Source: Oreohelix idahoensis (taxonomy: Eukaryota > Mollusca > Gastropoda > Stylommatophora > Oreohelicidae). From it: a DNA stretch of 64,000 nt. The position numbers and the translations under genes were made by a program. The notes beneath the pieces are model-generated. The model worked only from the letters and a program-made list of their open reading frames with translations, was not told the DNA's origin and searched no databases. This document shows positions 23,115 through 35,488 of this stretch, piece by piece. The stretch is taken from positions 1 to 64,000 of the forward strand of contig JAMPIV010015259.1 in assembly GCA_024509875.1 (NCBI GenBank). The letters run 5' to 3'. Every line of letters begins with the position of its first letter. Positions within the stretch are counted from its first letter, which is position 1.

Positions 23115-24680
23115 AAGTCTGTTGCTTTCGCCTATTTTCCAAGAAACTTAACGCTAGCTGAGTCCTGCAGCTGCGTTCATCAATTCCATGATGAAGAAAC
23201 CCTTCTCCACACTCTCTTCCACTGTAGGCGGTTCGGGTGGATGCTCTTCTCTCACACTGGCGGCGTTAGTACCACAAATCGTCTGATGGCTTGTAACCAC
23301 GAACTTTAGAAAAATAGAAAAACAAATGCCTTCTGCTAAGTACATTTGTTTGGAGCACTCTAACAGGCTCACGTTCCAGTTGTCCGCCCACCAATGTTAA
23401 ACTCTCAGAACAATTTAATTCTCGAGCACGCACAACGTAACTCCGAGAAGATGGTTAAAATTCACCAATATTACTCTGAGGATTAACGGGTAAAATGTGT
23501 CTTGACAGTGAGGTTATGATTTATGCCTGAACTAACATTAACGAGTTACGTACATCTCAGAAAATGATATGCTACACATGAGGCACATATGATGTAGTCA
23601 TCACTGCTCCTGCCGGAGTCTGGGGTCAACTCTGCTGTCCGGTTTTCCAGTACGACTAGTCAGAAACAATCACCAGCGCTTGCAGTAGTGGTTCATGCAT
23701 ATACTGTTTTCATATGTTGAGGTTGCCAGCCTCGTATATAACCACTTAGCAAGAAACCTGTAAAATTTACATTAGTAAATAAATTGTTTACACTTACCCC
23801 AAAATTTTGGGAATACACAATCTCCTTGCACAGATTTAGACTGGACACAACTCTGTATTAGATGCTTCGAAATCACTTAGGTCTGGAAATTAGAGTTAAT
23901 TCCTCTGACGGCGGGTGTTCTGCAAAATCACTGGCCTGGGAAAACTTTTGTTTAATTCCTCTATGACTTGTGATCAAATTCCTAAGTTTCTAGTTGTATA
24001 TTTAAAATGCGAGTTTACTTGTAAATTCCTAAGTTGCCCAATACTCGATCTGTTACTTATAGTTGTGGAATTTCTAAGTCCAATGTCTCTTTTTCTTTCT
24101 GGCTTTCTGGGAGTTGCTCGTATGAAGTTGCGAAGCTGTCTGTATACTGGTTTTTATTTCACTACATTATATCTCGCGAACCTCAGTTCAAATTCCAGCT
24201 GTGTTTCCGCCTAATTTTCCAGTGAGATACATTGTATATTCCGGCCTCTCAAATCAATCAATCCCAATCGAATCTCGTTCAGCACTACGTGGGTAGGGGT
24301 GATTCAAATTCAAAAAATAACCTCATGTGTTTCAAAATATCAAATTTAATCCACGAGTGACCTCTTCATATCGTTGCATCAGACTTCCGCCAGCATCTTG
24401 CGCTATCCCCAGAAACAAATGTTGTGCACTGATACTGCCCCGATGCTATCGTCTGCAAATTTTGAGTTTCCAGACATATTTTTCTGTAATCTCGATGCGA
24501 TTACCTCATTATCTCCCGTCTTGTGCAAACATTAGGATAGTCGCTCACCATCTGGGGTCAAATGTTGGACGGTCACGTTCAAAGGTGTCAGCCGGCTTAT
24601 GTGATACCGTATAATCGGCTGGCCGGTCTAATTACATGGCGGAGCGTGAACACGTCTGGGATGGTAAACAAGATAAAGAC
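23115..24680. other. intronic sequence without recognisable gene
   Basis: No coding signal or splice-compatible exon was recognised. 24540-24740 resembles part of the tRNA-SINE tail seen near 48.2 kb (the block with GTTAGAGACTTTCC), in reverse orientation. Confidence 0.5.
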
Positions 24681-25019
24681 AGTCACCTAGCCGATACTTC
24701 CGTAGGGGAGTGGAGTGTTAGAGACTTTCCCCCACTAGATTCAGCATAGAGAGTAAATAATGGTGCATAAAGTATGCCACATAATAATGACATGAGAGAG
24801 AAAAATAAGAAATAATCATTCGCACGGGAATGTAATGCAATCCTGCCGGAGTGGACTTGAGACCGCACAACCGTATCGTCACAAGGGTAAAGAAAATACG
24901 TAATTAAACTTGTTACATTTCTGCCCTGAGTGACAGAGACAGACAGATAGATAGACAGACAGACAGACAGACATTGAAAACAAGCAAATGAACAAAAAAA
25001 TGTGTATACATGACGAAGA

Positions 25020-25067
25020 ATATAGGCATTCAGAATTGTTTCTGCCCTGAGCGAGAGAGAGAGCAAG

Positions 25068-25107
<40 letters not shown>

Positions 25108-25246
25108 TAAGAGAGAACAAGCAAACTAGCAAAAATCTGTAGCTGCAGTGATGGCTGTATGCTCTGAAAGAAGCGCAAAGGAAATTGATGATGATGATGA
25201 TGACGATGATGTTGATGATGATGATGATGTTGATGATGATGATGAT
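25020..25246. repeat. GA-rich tract and (GAT)n microsatellite next to exon 6
   Basis: 25050-25110 is GA-rich. 25187-25246 is (GAT)n with GTT interruptions and ends six bases from the exon 6 donor at 25252. Confidence 0.9.
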
Positions 25247-25252
25247 ATTCAC

Positions 25253-26054
25253 CTTTAGCTAAGTCCTTATTGGTCACATACTCCAGCCAGGGGTTGAAGG
25301 TTCCCAAACTCATGGACAGAATGATCTGTACCACCACTGCCCAGAAAAGATACAGCAGGAATGTCTTTGTCAGCACGTACTTCAACAGCGTCTTCTCCGT
25401 GGAGATTTTATGTTCCGGACCACTTGAATTAACTGCTCCAGTTGGTTCGTCTTCCTTGTTTTTACCCATCTTGCTTTCCGGAAAGGTCATTATGTTGTCC
25501 ACATCTTTATGTGGCAGAATCGCCTGTGATTCTTCATCTGATGCTTCAGCCTTTGTTTTAGACAGACCTCTCTCGAGGTTGCTGACATCATCTACGTCAT
25601 ATAAACTTGGATGATGTTCTGTGGCCGTGTTCCGTGCAGAATCTGTAGGTTCTGTCGAGAGATGTGCGTATTTCTCATCAGTTTTTCCTTGTGTCTCATT
25701 TTGGGATGTCTTAAAACCAATTTGGTTTTCTGTTATTTTGTTGGTATTAGTAAGATTTGAAATATTTCCCTTGTCTTTAAATATGCCATTTCCTTTAACA
25801 AAGTTGGCATTATCTGTGTCACCATGTTTAGTTGCCTTAAATGATTTAGAATTGCCAGCTGCTGGTATGGTCTTCTGGTTCGTGAAGCAATCAGTTTCAG
25901 GTACTGCGATTGTTTCTTCCGAAACCTCAGCAATTTTTTTAGAAGTGATGAAATCTTTGGGCAGGAAGAATATGGTGCTGATGAGGGTTAGAGTGTAGAG
26001 GCCGGCTAAGGTGAGGTAGGAGATGAAGAGGGTGACGCCGTTTTCGTATAGTAT
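25253..26054 (-). CDS. SLC43-like: SLC43-like transporter, exon 6 (TM6, large loop, TM7)
   Basis: Acceptor TTTGACAG before 26054, donor GTGAAT after 25253; phase 0 in, phase 1 out; 802 bases with no stop. It opens with ILYENGVTLFISYLTLAGLY and TLTLISTIFFLPK, matching SLC43 TM6. About 180 hydrophilic residues follow, rich in Asn, Lys, Glu and Thr. Then KTLLKYVLTKTFLLYLFWAV and VVQIILSMSLGTFNPWLEYV match TM7, including the SLC43-type GTFN motif. SLC43 proteins normally have a long cytoplasmic loop here; this one is long even so. The donor is followed within a few bases by (GAT)n. Confidence 0.92.
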
Positions 26055-26779
26055 CTGTCAAATAAATTTCGTTTATTATTACAATATAAAAAGAGTCAAC
26101 CTGCATGTAGATTTCCTTCCTTTTATCTATCATTGTGATGATGGTAATGAGAAAGAAGCGGCGAGAAGTGAAAAATGTTGAGGATAAAGAACTAGTGTCA
26201 GTGTAAGACACAGAGTCTCATTCTTTTCTCTTTTGCTTTGACTAGGAGGAGCAGGAAGGGCAGGAGAAAATGAAAATGAAGCAAGGCATGCTGAATCGCT
26301 TGTGATGGTGAAGAATGGATGAAAATGAAGAAGACAGCTTTGAAGGTAAGGAAGTTGCGTCAGCCATACAAACAAAGTCACATCTTTGTCATCATTGTTG
26401 TGACTAGGAACAGGAAGAAGAGAAAATGAGATAGAAGTGAGGCGGGTTGAGTGCAAGGAACCAGCGTCTGACTGAAAATGAATTCTCTTCCCTTTCTTTA
26501 TCATAGTGATGACGGCGAAGATGAGAAAAAAGAGGAGGTGTAGATAAGATATACCGTAATTGAGACATGCTGAGTGCAAAGAATCAGCGTGAAAATAAAC
26601 TCTCTTAATTTTCTTCATCATGGTGATGATAATATCAAAATTAAAAGAAGCATGTTAAATTGAAGGTTAGTCAGAAAATTTTTTTAAATTTTGATTTTCT
26701 ATTACAATGATGATGCTGATGATAATGATGATAAGGAAAAATGCAACAAATACAATGCCGAGGTAGCAGTAGTAGTGGA

Positions 26780-27190
26780 AGCCCCCCTCAGTCATAGCTC
26801 ACTATAGGAATACGCCCCTGAGGTGATAGCTCTCAACTGTTTTTTTGCCTGGTGGAATTTCGGCGTGTTTTTTTCTCTTCTGCTTGTTGTGAGAGCTTCT
26901 TTTCGCCCAATCTGAGGTGGCGCCGAAGGGAGCATCGCCACTTGATGCGATCGGCAGCTTCATCCTCCCAGGTTAGTAGATTTGTGTCCCGTGCCTTCAT
27001 GTCTCCCTTGCACACATATCTGAACCCCTGCTGCCGTCGCCCGACTGACTGTTTTTTAGCCTTCTGCTAGTCGTCCGTAGAAAATATCTTTAGGGGATGC
27101 GACCGTCTTCCATTCGGCTTACATGGTCAAGCCAGCGTAGTCTGCGATGTCTAAGCAGAGAGTATACATGCATGCTCTGAAGACCAGTAC
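26780..27190 (-). pseudogene. LINE 3' terminal fragment (tail type D)
   Basis: Minus-strand reading with several breaks gives LRHRRLRWLDHVSRMEDGRI, then KGDMKARDTNLLTWEDEAAD and RIKWRCSLRRHLRLGEKKL, a well-known LINE C-terminus pattern. The 5' part is missing. 26055-26780 contains only low-complexity intron sequence. A short related piece may lie at 39290-39390. Confidence 0.75.
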
Positions 27191-27199
27191 GTGAAAAAA

Positions 27200-29200
27200 C
27201 TTCGACATTTGTATCTTTATCTTTATCCTTTCTCGAAATACCTAGGATGTACACCTCATTAAAAAAAAAAAACAGAAGTAGTTTCTGTTATATTTATCTT
27301 GTCATGTTTGCTATAATTCAGGAATGGCTGCTTAAATAATGTTGCACCTCTTTTTGCACATCACAATGTGTTCATTATATTGAAAAGTTGCGGTGCTCAA
27401 CAAGAGGGTTGCTAAGCGTAAAGTGACGTAGAAAAGTATTACGTAATTGCGCTTGCAGAGCAACGGCATTAGACTTTTGGAGGTGTCGCCAGCCGGACAG
27501 GCTGTGCTATATGTGTGTCCATTTGAGGCCGCTATGTCCGTCATTATACTTGTGTATAAGGAAAGTGTTTGTACCTATTGAAATCTATGCAACAGGGAAG
27601 AGGATTCTTATAAAGTAGCTGGGTATTTCTGTGGTGGGTTTAGATGTTAAGAAGAGCATAATATTATTATCAATAATTGAGGTAAACAATCGCTGGACAG
27701 TACGAACTCGACAGACTTTACGAAGAGGTGTTGAATGCACCATTACTGTGTAATGTAACGGACTTTGAATTATGATCCAGTGAAGTAGGAGTTGTAGTAG
27801 GTTTGGCCAACCACATCAGTCCTTCTTTCTGGTCCTTGAATTTTACATTCTGTAGTTACCAAAGACTTCTGTCAGACGTGGTTGAATTTATCATGTATCA
27901 TCGAGTCCCAAGTGCCACACAGGAAAATGCATGGTTCGTCTTATAGTCTTACTGAAGGGTATGTCCATCCCTAGTACACAAAGGTTGGGGATTATCATCG
28001 TCCCAATGACTGAGACGGTGAGTGAGGCGGAGGCCAACCAATCTAAAAAGATCAACGGATGTAAACCCCTGTCGATGCAAGTTATGGTTCTGTCACAAAG
28101 CCAAACAGCAAATTGTACCAGTTCTCTTCCTTATGGCTACGCCTCTGCACTAGATTTTTTCCATGCGTAGGTGTAATGACATAGAAAAAGTCCTGTAGTT
28201 CTAAACTTCGGCTATATGATGTATCAACCTACCGTGGAAGAGATTGGCCATTTACCATCTTTTTACATGGCCTTTTCTTTCTTCACAAGACCTTTTCTTT
28301 AATTAAAAAGTCAAAAAAAATCAATCTTACCACATATCAAGGAAATCGCAACAAAACGAGATTAAGAATAAACTTTCATCACTGATACTGCTTTCTGTTG
28401 TTAGTTAGTTTTTTAAACAAAGCACAAGTTGGTCATCCTGCTTGGAATATTTTGACAAAATCTACTTTACATAACAAAAAGCTTTGGCCAATGAGGACCA
28501 AGCATAACTTTTTGAATGAAACTTTTATTTTTTTTTTAAATATCTCAAAGGAAGTGTTACTATTACCAACTAGATTTGTATATTTAGGTTAGCCAATAAT
28601 ATCTCGGCTTCCTTCAAATTTCATCCAATCCACTTCATCGTACTATCTTAGCCTTTCTTTCACTTAAATTTTTCCCAAAAAATTATGCTATCCAATCTAA
28701 GCAGATATGACTTGACCTGACAGTATCTCCGATTCTCTATGTATTATTACCAATATTTGATTATTTAATGGACTATTTAGATAACTAACAACATATTCTT
28801 GGTCAGCAAGTCTTCAGGTACACGAATATATGATTTTTATGGGGCTAAGTGGCTTGGTTCAAAATTCTATCTTTTTTTCTATGTTAGTTGTTTTTTTTTA
28901 AACTACCTCCTGTTCAATTCTTTTTCCATGTACTTTCAAGCTAATTACGTCATTTGCAATAAGAAGCGTGTTTTTAACCGTAGTGTAGTTTTACATCGTA
29001 AACATGGTTTTATTTTTAGAAACAATGTAGGGGACGTGAATCCGTTCTCCTTTCCACAATGTATTCTAGGTTATTTGAACTTGGAAAAGAACTCTAAATT
29101 CTCGATTATTGAAAATTTTTATGGGGCTAATGTGTACAAGGAGGATAGCCTGGATATTGTAATTTAAGTTCACTCCACAAACACCTAAAAACTAATAGGA
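27200..29200. other. intronic stretch without recognisable gene
   Basis: Scattered short open frames show no domain or splice pattern I recognise. A 122-codon frame at 28799-29167 is hydrophobic at its start but looks accidental and lies just before the RTE element. Confidence 0.5.
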
Positions 29201-29205
29201 GGAGC

Positions 29206-32200
29206 CTAAAAATAGGAACATGGAACGTTAGAACTCTAAACGGAGGAGGAAAGCTAGATAATCTCATTTTAGAGGCAATAAATATGAAACTTGAAATATT
29301 GGGAGTTGCAGAGGCAAGATTATTGCGTCCAGGCTACATAAAAATAGGCCAATACACGCTTATACACTCAGGAGGACAAAAACACGAAAGAGGAGTAGGA
29401 ATGTTAATAAAGAAAGAATTAGAAAAATATGTATGTGGATACTGGACACACAATGACAGAATGATGTTACTGAAATTGAGAGCAAAGCCATTTGACATAT
29501 CAATCTTACAAACATATGCGCCAAGTAAAGAACACAGCGAAGAAGAAATAGAGGAATACTATGAAGAGCTACAACACACACTTAAACTAGTAAAATCTAC
29601 AGATGTGCTCATAGTAATGGGTGATATGAATGCAAAAATAGGAAAAGGAAAATACATGAATATTTATAGGACAGTATGGACTAGGGAAAAGAAATGATAG
29701 AGGTGACAGACTTATCCAGTTCTGTGAAGAAAACCAACTGGTTATATGTAATACCTTTTTTGAACACCACCCAAGGAAACTATACACATGGAAAAGCCCA
29801 GGCGATGTATGTAACAAGAAATCAAATTGACTTTATCATAATAAAACATAGATTTAAAAACAGTGTCACAAGCGCAAAGACACATCCTGGCGCTGACATA
29901 AATTCAGATCACAATCCAGTCGTCATCAAAGTAAATATAAAGCTGAAAGGAACAAGAAACAGAAGAAAGGAGGAACCCCTGATAGAAATATCAGCACTGA
30001 AACAACCAGATATGAAACAAAAATATCTTGTCGATGTCAAAAATAAGTATGAACAGTTACTGACAGAAAGCATAGAACAATACATAAGAGAAAACCCAGA
30101 AAAAAAAGTAGCCGCACAATGGGAATGTTTAAAAACAAGCATACAATCAGCAAATGCAAATTTACCTAAAAAAGGAGCCTAAGAAAAATCAAATTTGGAT
30201 GACAGATGACAACTTGAATAAAATGGCAGAAAGAAAGAGAGCAAAAAACACTCCAGAGAATAAAACAATAGACAACGACAAACGTAGTATGTGTAGACAA
30301 GCAAAAGAACGGTGGATAGAAACAAAATGCAAGGAAATAGAAGACATGGAAGCAAAGCACACGACAAGAGATATGCATGAATAAAGAAATTACCAAATAG
30401 GCCGCGGTTTGCCCAAGGAGGAGGCTGTATCAAGAACAAACATGGTGAAATCTTACTTGATGAGAAAGACATATCAAACAGATGGGCAGAGTACGTAAAA
30501 GAACTATTCGAGGACAGCAGAGGTAAGAAACCATAACCAGATTCTAATGAAGGCCTAAACATTCTCAGATCAGAAGTAGAGAATGCAATACATATGATAC
30601 AAAAAGGAAAATCAGCAGGCATGGACAACATAAAAATTGAAATGATAGAAGCCCTGGAGAGCTATGGTATAGATACAATCACAGATCTATGCAACGATAT
30701 ATACAATACAGGATATATACCACATGACATGAAGACATCAGTCTTTATAACATTGCCCAAAAAATCTAATGCAACAGAATGTTCAGACTTCAGAACAGTC
30801 AGCCTGATGAGTCATGCAATTAAAATACTGCTCAAAATCATTCAGGAAAGAATAAAAAGTAAGGTAGACAGCGACATCCAAGAAGAACAGTTTGGTTTTA
30901 GACGGAACAGCGGAACAAGAGAGGCAATATTTTGCCTAAGAATATTAGCAGAAAAATATACAGAGGTCCAAAAAAGTATGTATATGTGCTTCATTGACTA
31001 TAAGAAGGCTTTTGACAGAGTCCATCATGAGAAAATAATTGAATGCCTTGAAGACATAGGTATTGATGGAAAAGACATAAGAATACTCAGTAACCTTTGT
31101 TGGGAGCAAACTGCCACAGTAAGATCGGGAAGGAATTATTCACCATACATAGACATAAAAAGAGGTGTCAGACAAGGTTGTGTGCTATCCCCCTGCCTAT
31201 TTAATCTATACACCGAAAAAATTTTCAAACAGATACAGGAAATACCAGGACTGAACATCAGTGGAAGGTCAATAAACAACCTTAGATATGCAGATGATAC
31301 CGTGTTGTTAGCTGAAAGTGAACAGGAGTTACAAGAACTAGTGAAGCAAGTGAACAGTATAAGTCATGAATATGGACTCGACATTAATATTGAGAAAACA
31401 AAAACTATGATAATTAGCAAAACAGACGATAAACCCACATTAAAGATAAGCGTAAATGGGAAAATCCTGGAACAAGTCAAGAGCTACTCATATTTTGGTC
31501 ATATAATAACAGAAGATTGCAGATGTGAAACAGAAATCAAGAAGAGAAAAGGAATGGCCAAAGCTACATTCAACAACGTGAAGCATATACTGACATCTAA
31601 ACAGTTAACTCACAAATTAAAACTGAGAATCATAAAATGTTATATATATTCCGCACTTCTGTATGGTGTAGAAACATGGACAATGAATAAGCAATTGGAA
31701 GAACGAATTGAGACTCTTGAGATGTGGATATATAGAAGAATGGGGCGCATCTCATGGAAAGAGAAGAAAACAAATAAAGAGGTCCTACAAAATCTAAGTA
31801 TGAAAAGAGAACTAATGAGGGAGATCAAAGTTAGGCAGCTAAAAACTTGTACGTTGGCCACATAAAAAGGCCACGGTAGCATAGTGGTTAGTGCACTGGC
31901 TTCCTAGCTCAGTGGTCAATGGTTCGATCCCCAGATGAGGTGGGATTTTTTTAGGCCGCAAACGGCTCCTGGGTCGACCCAGCCCCAATTGGGTACTAGA
32001 GCAACTCTGGGAAGGTTAAGGCGGCCGGCGTGATGCTGACCACATCACCCCTAGTGTGCCGATGGTCAAGAAAATATGGGCCTAACACCATATTCCCAAT
32101 ATGCCTCAATGGGCGTGTAACGGGATCCTTTACCTTTTTTTTTACCTTTTACATAAAAAGGCATAACACCTTGCAGAAGACCATAATAGAAGGGAGAGTT

Positions 32201-32360
32201 GAAGGCAAACGTGCAAGGGGAAGACAGCGCTATAAATGGGAAGATAACATCAAGAGATGGACGGGAAAGAATCTATCAGAGTGCACCACCAAGACAAGAG
32301 ACAGAAGACGTCGGAGATCCATTACAGCCAATCTTCGTTGTGGAGATGGCAGCTGATGAT
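29206..32360 (+). pseudogene. RTE/BovB-like LINE, frameshifted and split by a SINE
   Basis: Endonuclease starts LKIGTWNVRTLNGGGKLDN near 29206, then ILGVAEARLL, LQTYAPSKE and IVMGDMNAKIG. A frameshift near 29690 moves the rest (NQIDFIIIKHRF, INSDHNPVVIK) into another frame. RT (30594-31865): KSAGMDNIKIEMIEAL, EEQFGFRRNSGTREAI, CFIDYKKAFDRVHHEK, GVRQGCVLSPCLFNLYTE, NLRYADDTVLLAESEQEL. Tail: GVETWTMNKQLEERI and LEMWIYRRMGRISWKEKK. The RT motifs are characteristic of the RTE/BovB clade. A SINE interrupts the tail at 31872; the last part resumes at 32151 (KWEDNIKRWTGKNLSECTT). Confidence 0.92.
31872..32150 (+). mobile_element. tRNA-derived SINE inserted in the RTE LINE
   Basis: Head with TAGCATAGTGGTTAGTGCAC (A box) and GGTTCGATCCC (B box); tail ends GGGATCCTTTACC plus T runs. 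The 12-bp duplication ACATAAAAAGGC flanks it at 31860-31871 and 32151-32162. Same family as the SINE at 56663. Confidence 0.95.
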
Positions 32361-32589
32361 GATGAGAGTTGGCCCGATGGACAGTGTATAATTACGAATC
32401 ATTCTATTAATGTGGAGCTGCTCGTTTGTATGGATCGTAATCAAACCTTGTGAGATGTCGACAGTATTTATATGTATTCATTCAACCCGTTACTGTTGCA
32501 AATGTTCATTGATCGATGGACAAACTCATACCCTAAAATGAACTTGGTCATATTATCTATATTAAAAATATTATAACGCAACAGCTATG

Positions 32590-32960
32590 TATATGCATAA
32601 TTTATTATTACTTTTAGCTCCCCAAGGAGCATCCATCAACAAATTCAAGCATAATCCTCCAGTCACGTGCCATCAGCCCAAGGTCTTTCAATATCTTCCT
32701 TTTCCCTTTCATTTCTATCTCCAATTTCTTTTCTCCATGCGTCTACCTCTATCTGTCTTACCATGTGTCTACCTCTATCTGTCTTACCATGTGTCTACCT
32801 CTATCTGTCTTACCATGTGTCTACCTCTATCTGTCTTACCATGTGTCTACCTCTATCTGTCTTACCATGTGGATTCTACAACAAGAACTGCCTGGTAGTG
32901 CTATAAACAGGCTTCCTCGCTCTGTGGTCTATCCACGAACGGTGTTTTCTTCTATGTATA
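32590..32960 (-). pseudogene. LINE 3' fragment (type of 55.7-56.6 kb) with internal repeat expansion
   Basis: Matches the 55735-55960 LINE end (AGCTCCCCAAGGAGCAT, GATTCTACAACAAGAACTGC). Where that copy has one CTACCTCTGCCTCTC stretch, this one has five 26-bp units. Confidence 0.75.
32742..32871. repeat. 26-bp minisatellite, five identical units
   Basis: TCTACCTCTATCTGTCTTAC plus CATGTG, five perfect copies in 130 bp. 26 is not a multiple of 3, so all three frames repeat. Confidence 0.97.
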
Positions 32961-32999
32961 TGTGGCCGTTGGTGATGATGATGATGATTGACTACTATT

Positions 33000-34230
33000 T
33001 CCTACTTCTACCTTGTTTTGATCGTATATGGTTCGTATCTCTACCTTGGACAGTAAGCAGGTTATTGGTTGATGGTGTTACAACAACAGTTCACAACAGA
33101 CAAGCAATGAATGATCTCGATGAACGATGATTGACTTTACTCCGACAGCAGTAGCAAATAACGGTGAAACTTTATTTACACAAAATAAAGTGGCGAATGT
33201 GAAATGATGAGCCCAACCTTCACCTAAGGTTGGCAGTTTGGTACAGCAACAAATTCAATTCAATTATTTATACAAATGTCTTGCTCTCTCGTTCACTCAT
33301 GCTGCTTCAGTAGTTCTAGCTGTCTCTATTTTGCTATGGTGGTCACGACTTGGAGAAAAAAAAACTACTGCTGTCAATATTTTTCTGCCCTCTATATTCT
33401 TCATGTTGCAACAATGTCACTTCAAAATTTTCTGATATTTTTCTGGTTCAACTTGGCATATCTTAGATGATACTGCCTTACCGCCAGGGATACAAATTTA
33501 CCAATGTCTATTATTTCCTACTTCTCAGGACTAGCTACTGTCTCTAGTTCTTGTCATGTGCTAAACAGTTTATCATATGTTGGTAAAACTCAACGTACCT
33601 GGTTGTCTTGAGACTACTCATATTTATCTTGTACTGGCGACACTGTTTTCTTGTCCTCAGAATAGACCACAGAACTGTCATTTGTGATATATAGGCGATC
33701 GAGCGTCTGGGGAATAGTTATAAACTTTTCTGTCACCACAGAAGCAAGCCAACTCATTTGGACTTATCCCCCGATGACAAATCTCGATTTCGCCAATCAT
33801 AAAATACTGTCTTTTACACACACTTGGGAAAGAGCCCATTCTACTGAACCTACGCTTAACGCGTTCAAAATGTGACTGACAATATTTTACAGAACGATTT
33901 ACAACGATAACTGTTTCCCGAACACTCAAAACAGTTCAGTCGAAATATAAATATCCTGTGCAAGCTTAACTTAGCCGAGTTCACCCAAAAAACAACAACA
34001 CTCCAAACTTGAGTCAGCACTTTTTCTCAAAGGGCGTAAAACACAACTGTTGATCCCTGCTTCAGTGTATTATGGATTATCGCCCTTTGATTATACATCT
34101 ATAAGTCGTGAATTTTTCGCCCATTGATTTAAATTTATAAGTCCGTTAATTTCCCTCATGCAAATGTTTGAAACCGGATTTTTGACACTCGAACTCCCTG
34201 TTACATATAATTAAAGAAACAAAAACGTTT
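33000..34230. other. intronic stretch without recognisable gene
   Basis: Only short hairpins are visible, for example CCAACCTT/AAGGTTGG near 33213. No domain or splice-compatible exon recognised. Confidence 0.45.
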
Positions 34231-34238
34231 ATACTCAC

Positions 34239-34331
34239 CTTAATGATCGTCTGCACAATAGAGGAAGCTTCCAAAGCGCCACAGAGTAGTCCGACCACTG
34301 CAGCACTTCCAGTAGAAAACATATACGATAT
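34239..34331 (-). CDS. SLC43-like: SLC43-like transporter, exon 5 (TM5)
   Basis: Acceptor TACCCTTCAG before 34331, donor GTGAGT after 34239; phase 0 both sides, exactly 31 codons. The product ISYMFSTGSAAVVGLLCGAL EASSIVQTIIK lines up with the SLC43 TM5 block in which a small-residue run is followed by GAxxxSS and a Lys at the end of the helix. Confidence 0.92.
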
Positions 34332-34432
34332 CTGAAGGGTACATAGATAAACACTAACCATCAGGTCCATACTAGACAGAAGAAGTGTCAGGTTTTACTG
34401 GATGGAGAGGGCGACGTAAGTTGTCGTGTGGG

Positions 34433-34668
34433 TAAAGGTAACCTTATAACATATACTACCGTAAGGCAGTTAAGTGTTAGAGACTTTTACCGTACCAGGT
34501 CCAGCTTTATAAGGTGGGCTGACCAGTTCCTTTCTTTGCTGCCTTTGCCTTTCCGAACTCAAGAGCAGAGTCATGTACCCACTTATAGCTTGGTAAACTG
34601 AAGCGTGGGGCTACCAGGTTTCGAACCTGCAACCCTAGTAATTAAACACTCTGTCCAACAGACGCCCC
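34433..34668 (-). mobile_element. tRNA-derived SINE (minus strand)
   Basis: Minus strand shows GGTTCGAAACC as B box and an upstream tRNA-like arm (GGGGCGTCTGTTGGACAGAG), then a tail ending GGTTACCTTTACCC. Similar in its middle to the SINEs at 10174 and 48095. No clear target duplication seen. Confidence 0.7.
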
Positions 34669-34814
34669 GTCATGTGGGTAAGCTGTCACATTTTCTTAAA
34701 ACAAATCATTGTCTTTGTATTGATTCAACCAGAGTTTGCGAGCGTAGAAAATGATCTGCTCCCGTGTAGTTTCCGGGGTCTTTTAGGAGTTAAAGACAGA
34801 ATAAGACTCCTGCT

Positions 34815-35160
34815 AACTCAGGCATGTCGTAAGAGAATAAATAAGGGAGCTGCTGTCAAACTGGTCAGGACAGTAACATATACATTAAAAAATAAAATAG
34901 TACAGAATCAGTTTGGCTCACGAAGGGTTAATCCCGTAACGTCGCGTGTTTCATGTATACGCTAATTTGTAACACTGATTTTATACATTTTATTTTCTAA
35001 TGTATATGGTGTAAGAGGCGACTAAAATAGGTTGTCAATGGGGCTATAAATTGACGCAGAAACCACCGGCTCAAGAGAACATGAATGCTTGGGCGCATGC
35101 ATCCTGCATAAAGACCAGTTGCAGTAGTGTATCCAATACTCCAGAAGGAGCGAAACTATT
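34815..35160 (+). repeat. dispersed SINE-like repeat
   Basis: Contains GCATGTCGTAAGAGAATAAA and GAGGCGACTAAAATAGG blocks, then AGAAACCACCGGCTCAAGAG and a CCAGTTGCAGTAGTG block. The same blocks recur at 45880-46060 (there ending in GATGATGATG), 25140-25190, 56525-56645 and, inverted, near 39215. No B box recognised, so the SINE class is open. Confidence 0.6.
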
Positions 35161-35444
35161 TTATTTTTTTTAAATTAATGAAGAAAAATATCCCGTTCAA
35201 CCTCTGATGGGTTATAATTGGGATATATATTGTTTTCAAGTCCAAATAATATGAACAACTGCCGATATTAGAAAGTGGCATCACATTTGTCAAATCATTT
35301 TAAGTAGGAACAATCACAATTATCAATAATGCTTGTATGTTAAAAAACAAACAAACAAAAACGAACAAAATCAAGAAGAAACTCTAAACAACAATAATAT
35401 TAAAGTGGAGGGGTGTAAAGGCCTGGTGGTTCCAGTTATATAAC

Positions 35445-35488
35445 TGACTTTAACAGATATTTAATTGACTTTCATCTGTTAAAAGTCA
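35445..35488. other. short perfect-type hairpin
   Basis: TGACTTTAACAGAT at 35445 and ATCTGTTAAAAGTCA at 35474 pair with one bulge around a 15-base loop. Function unknown. The rest of 35160-35970 shows nothing I can name. Confidence 0.7.

Noticed and set aside
28799..29167. 122-codon frame before the RTE LINE
   Set aside because: No recognised motif, A/T-rich, and no splice or promoter signal; it is kept only as part of an unannotated stretch.
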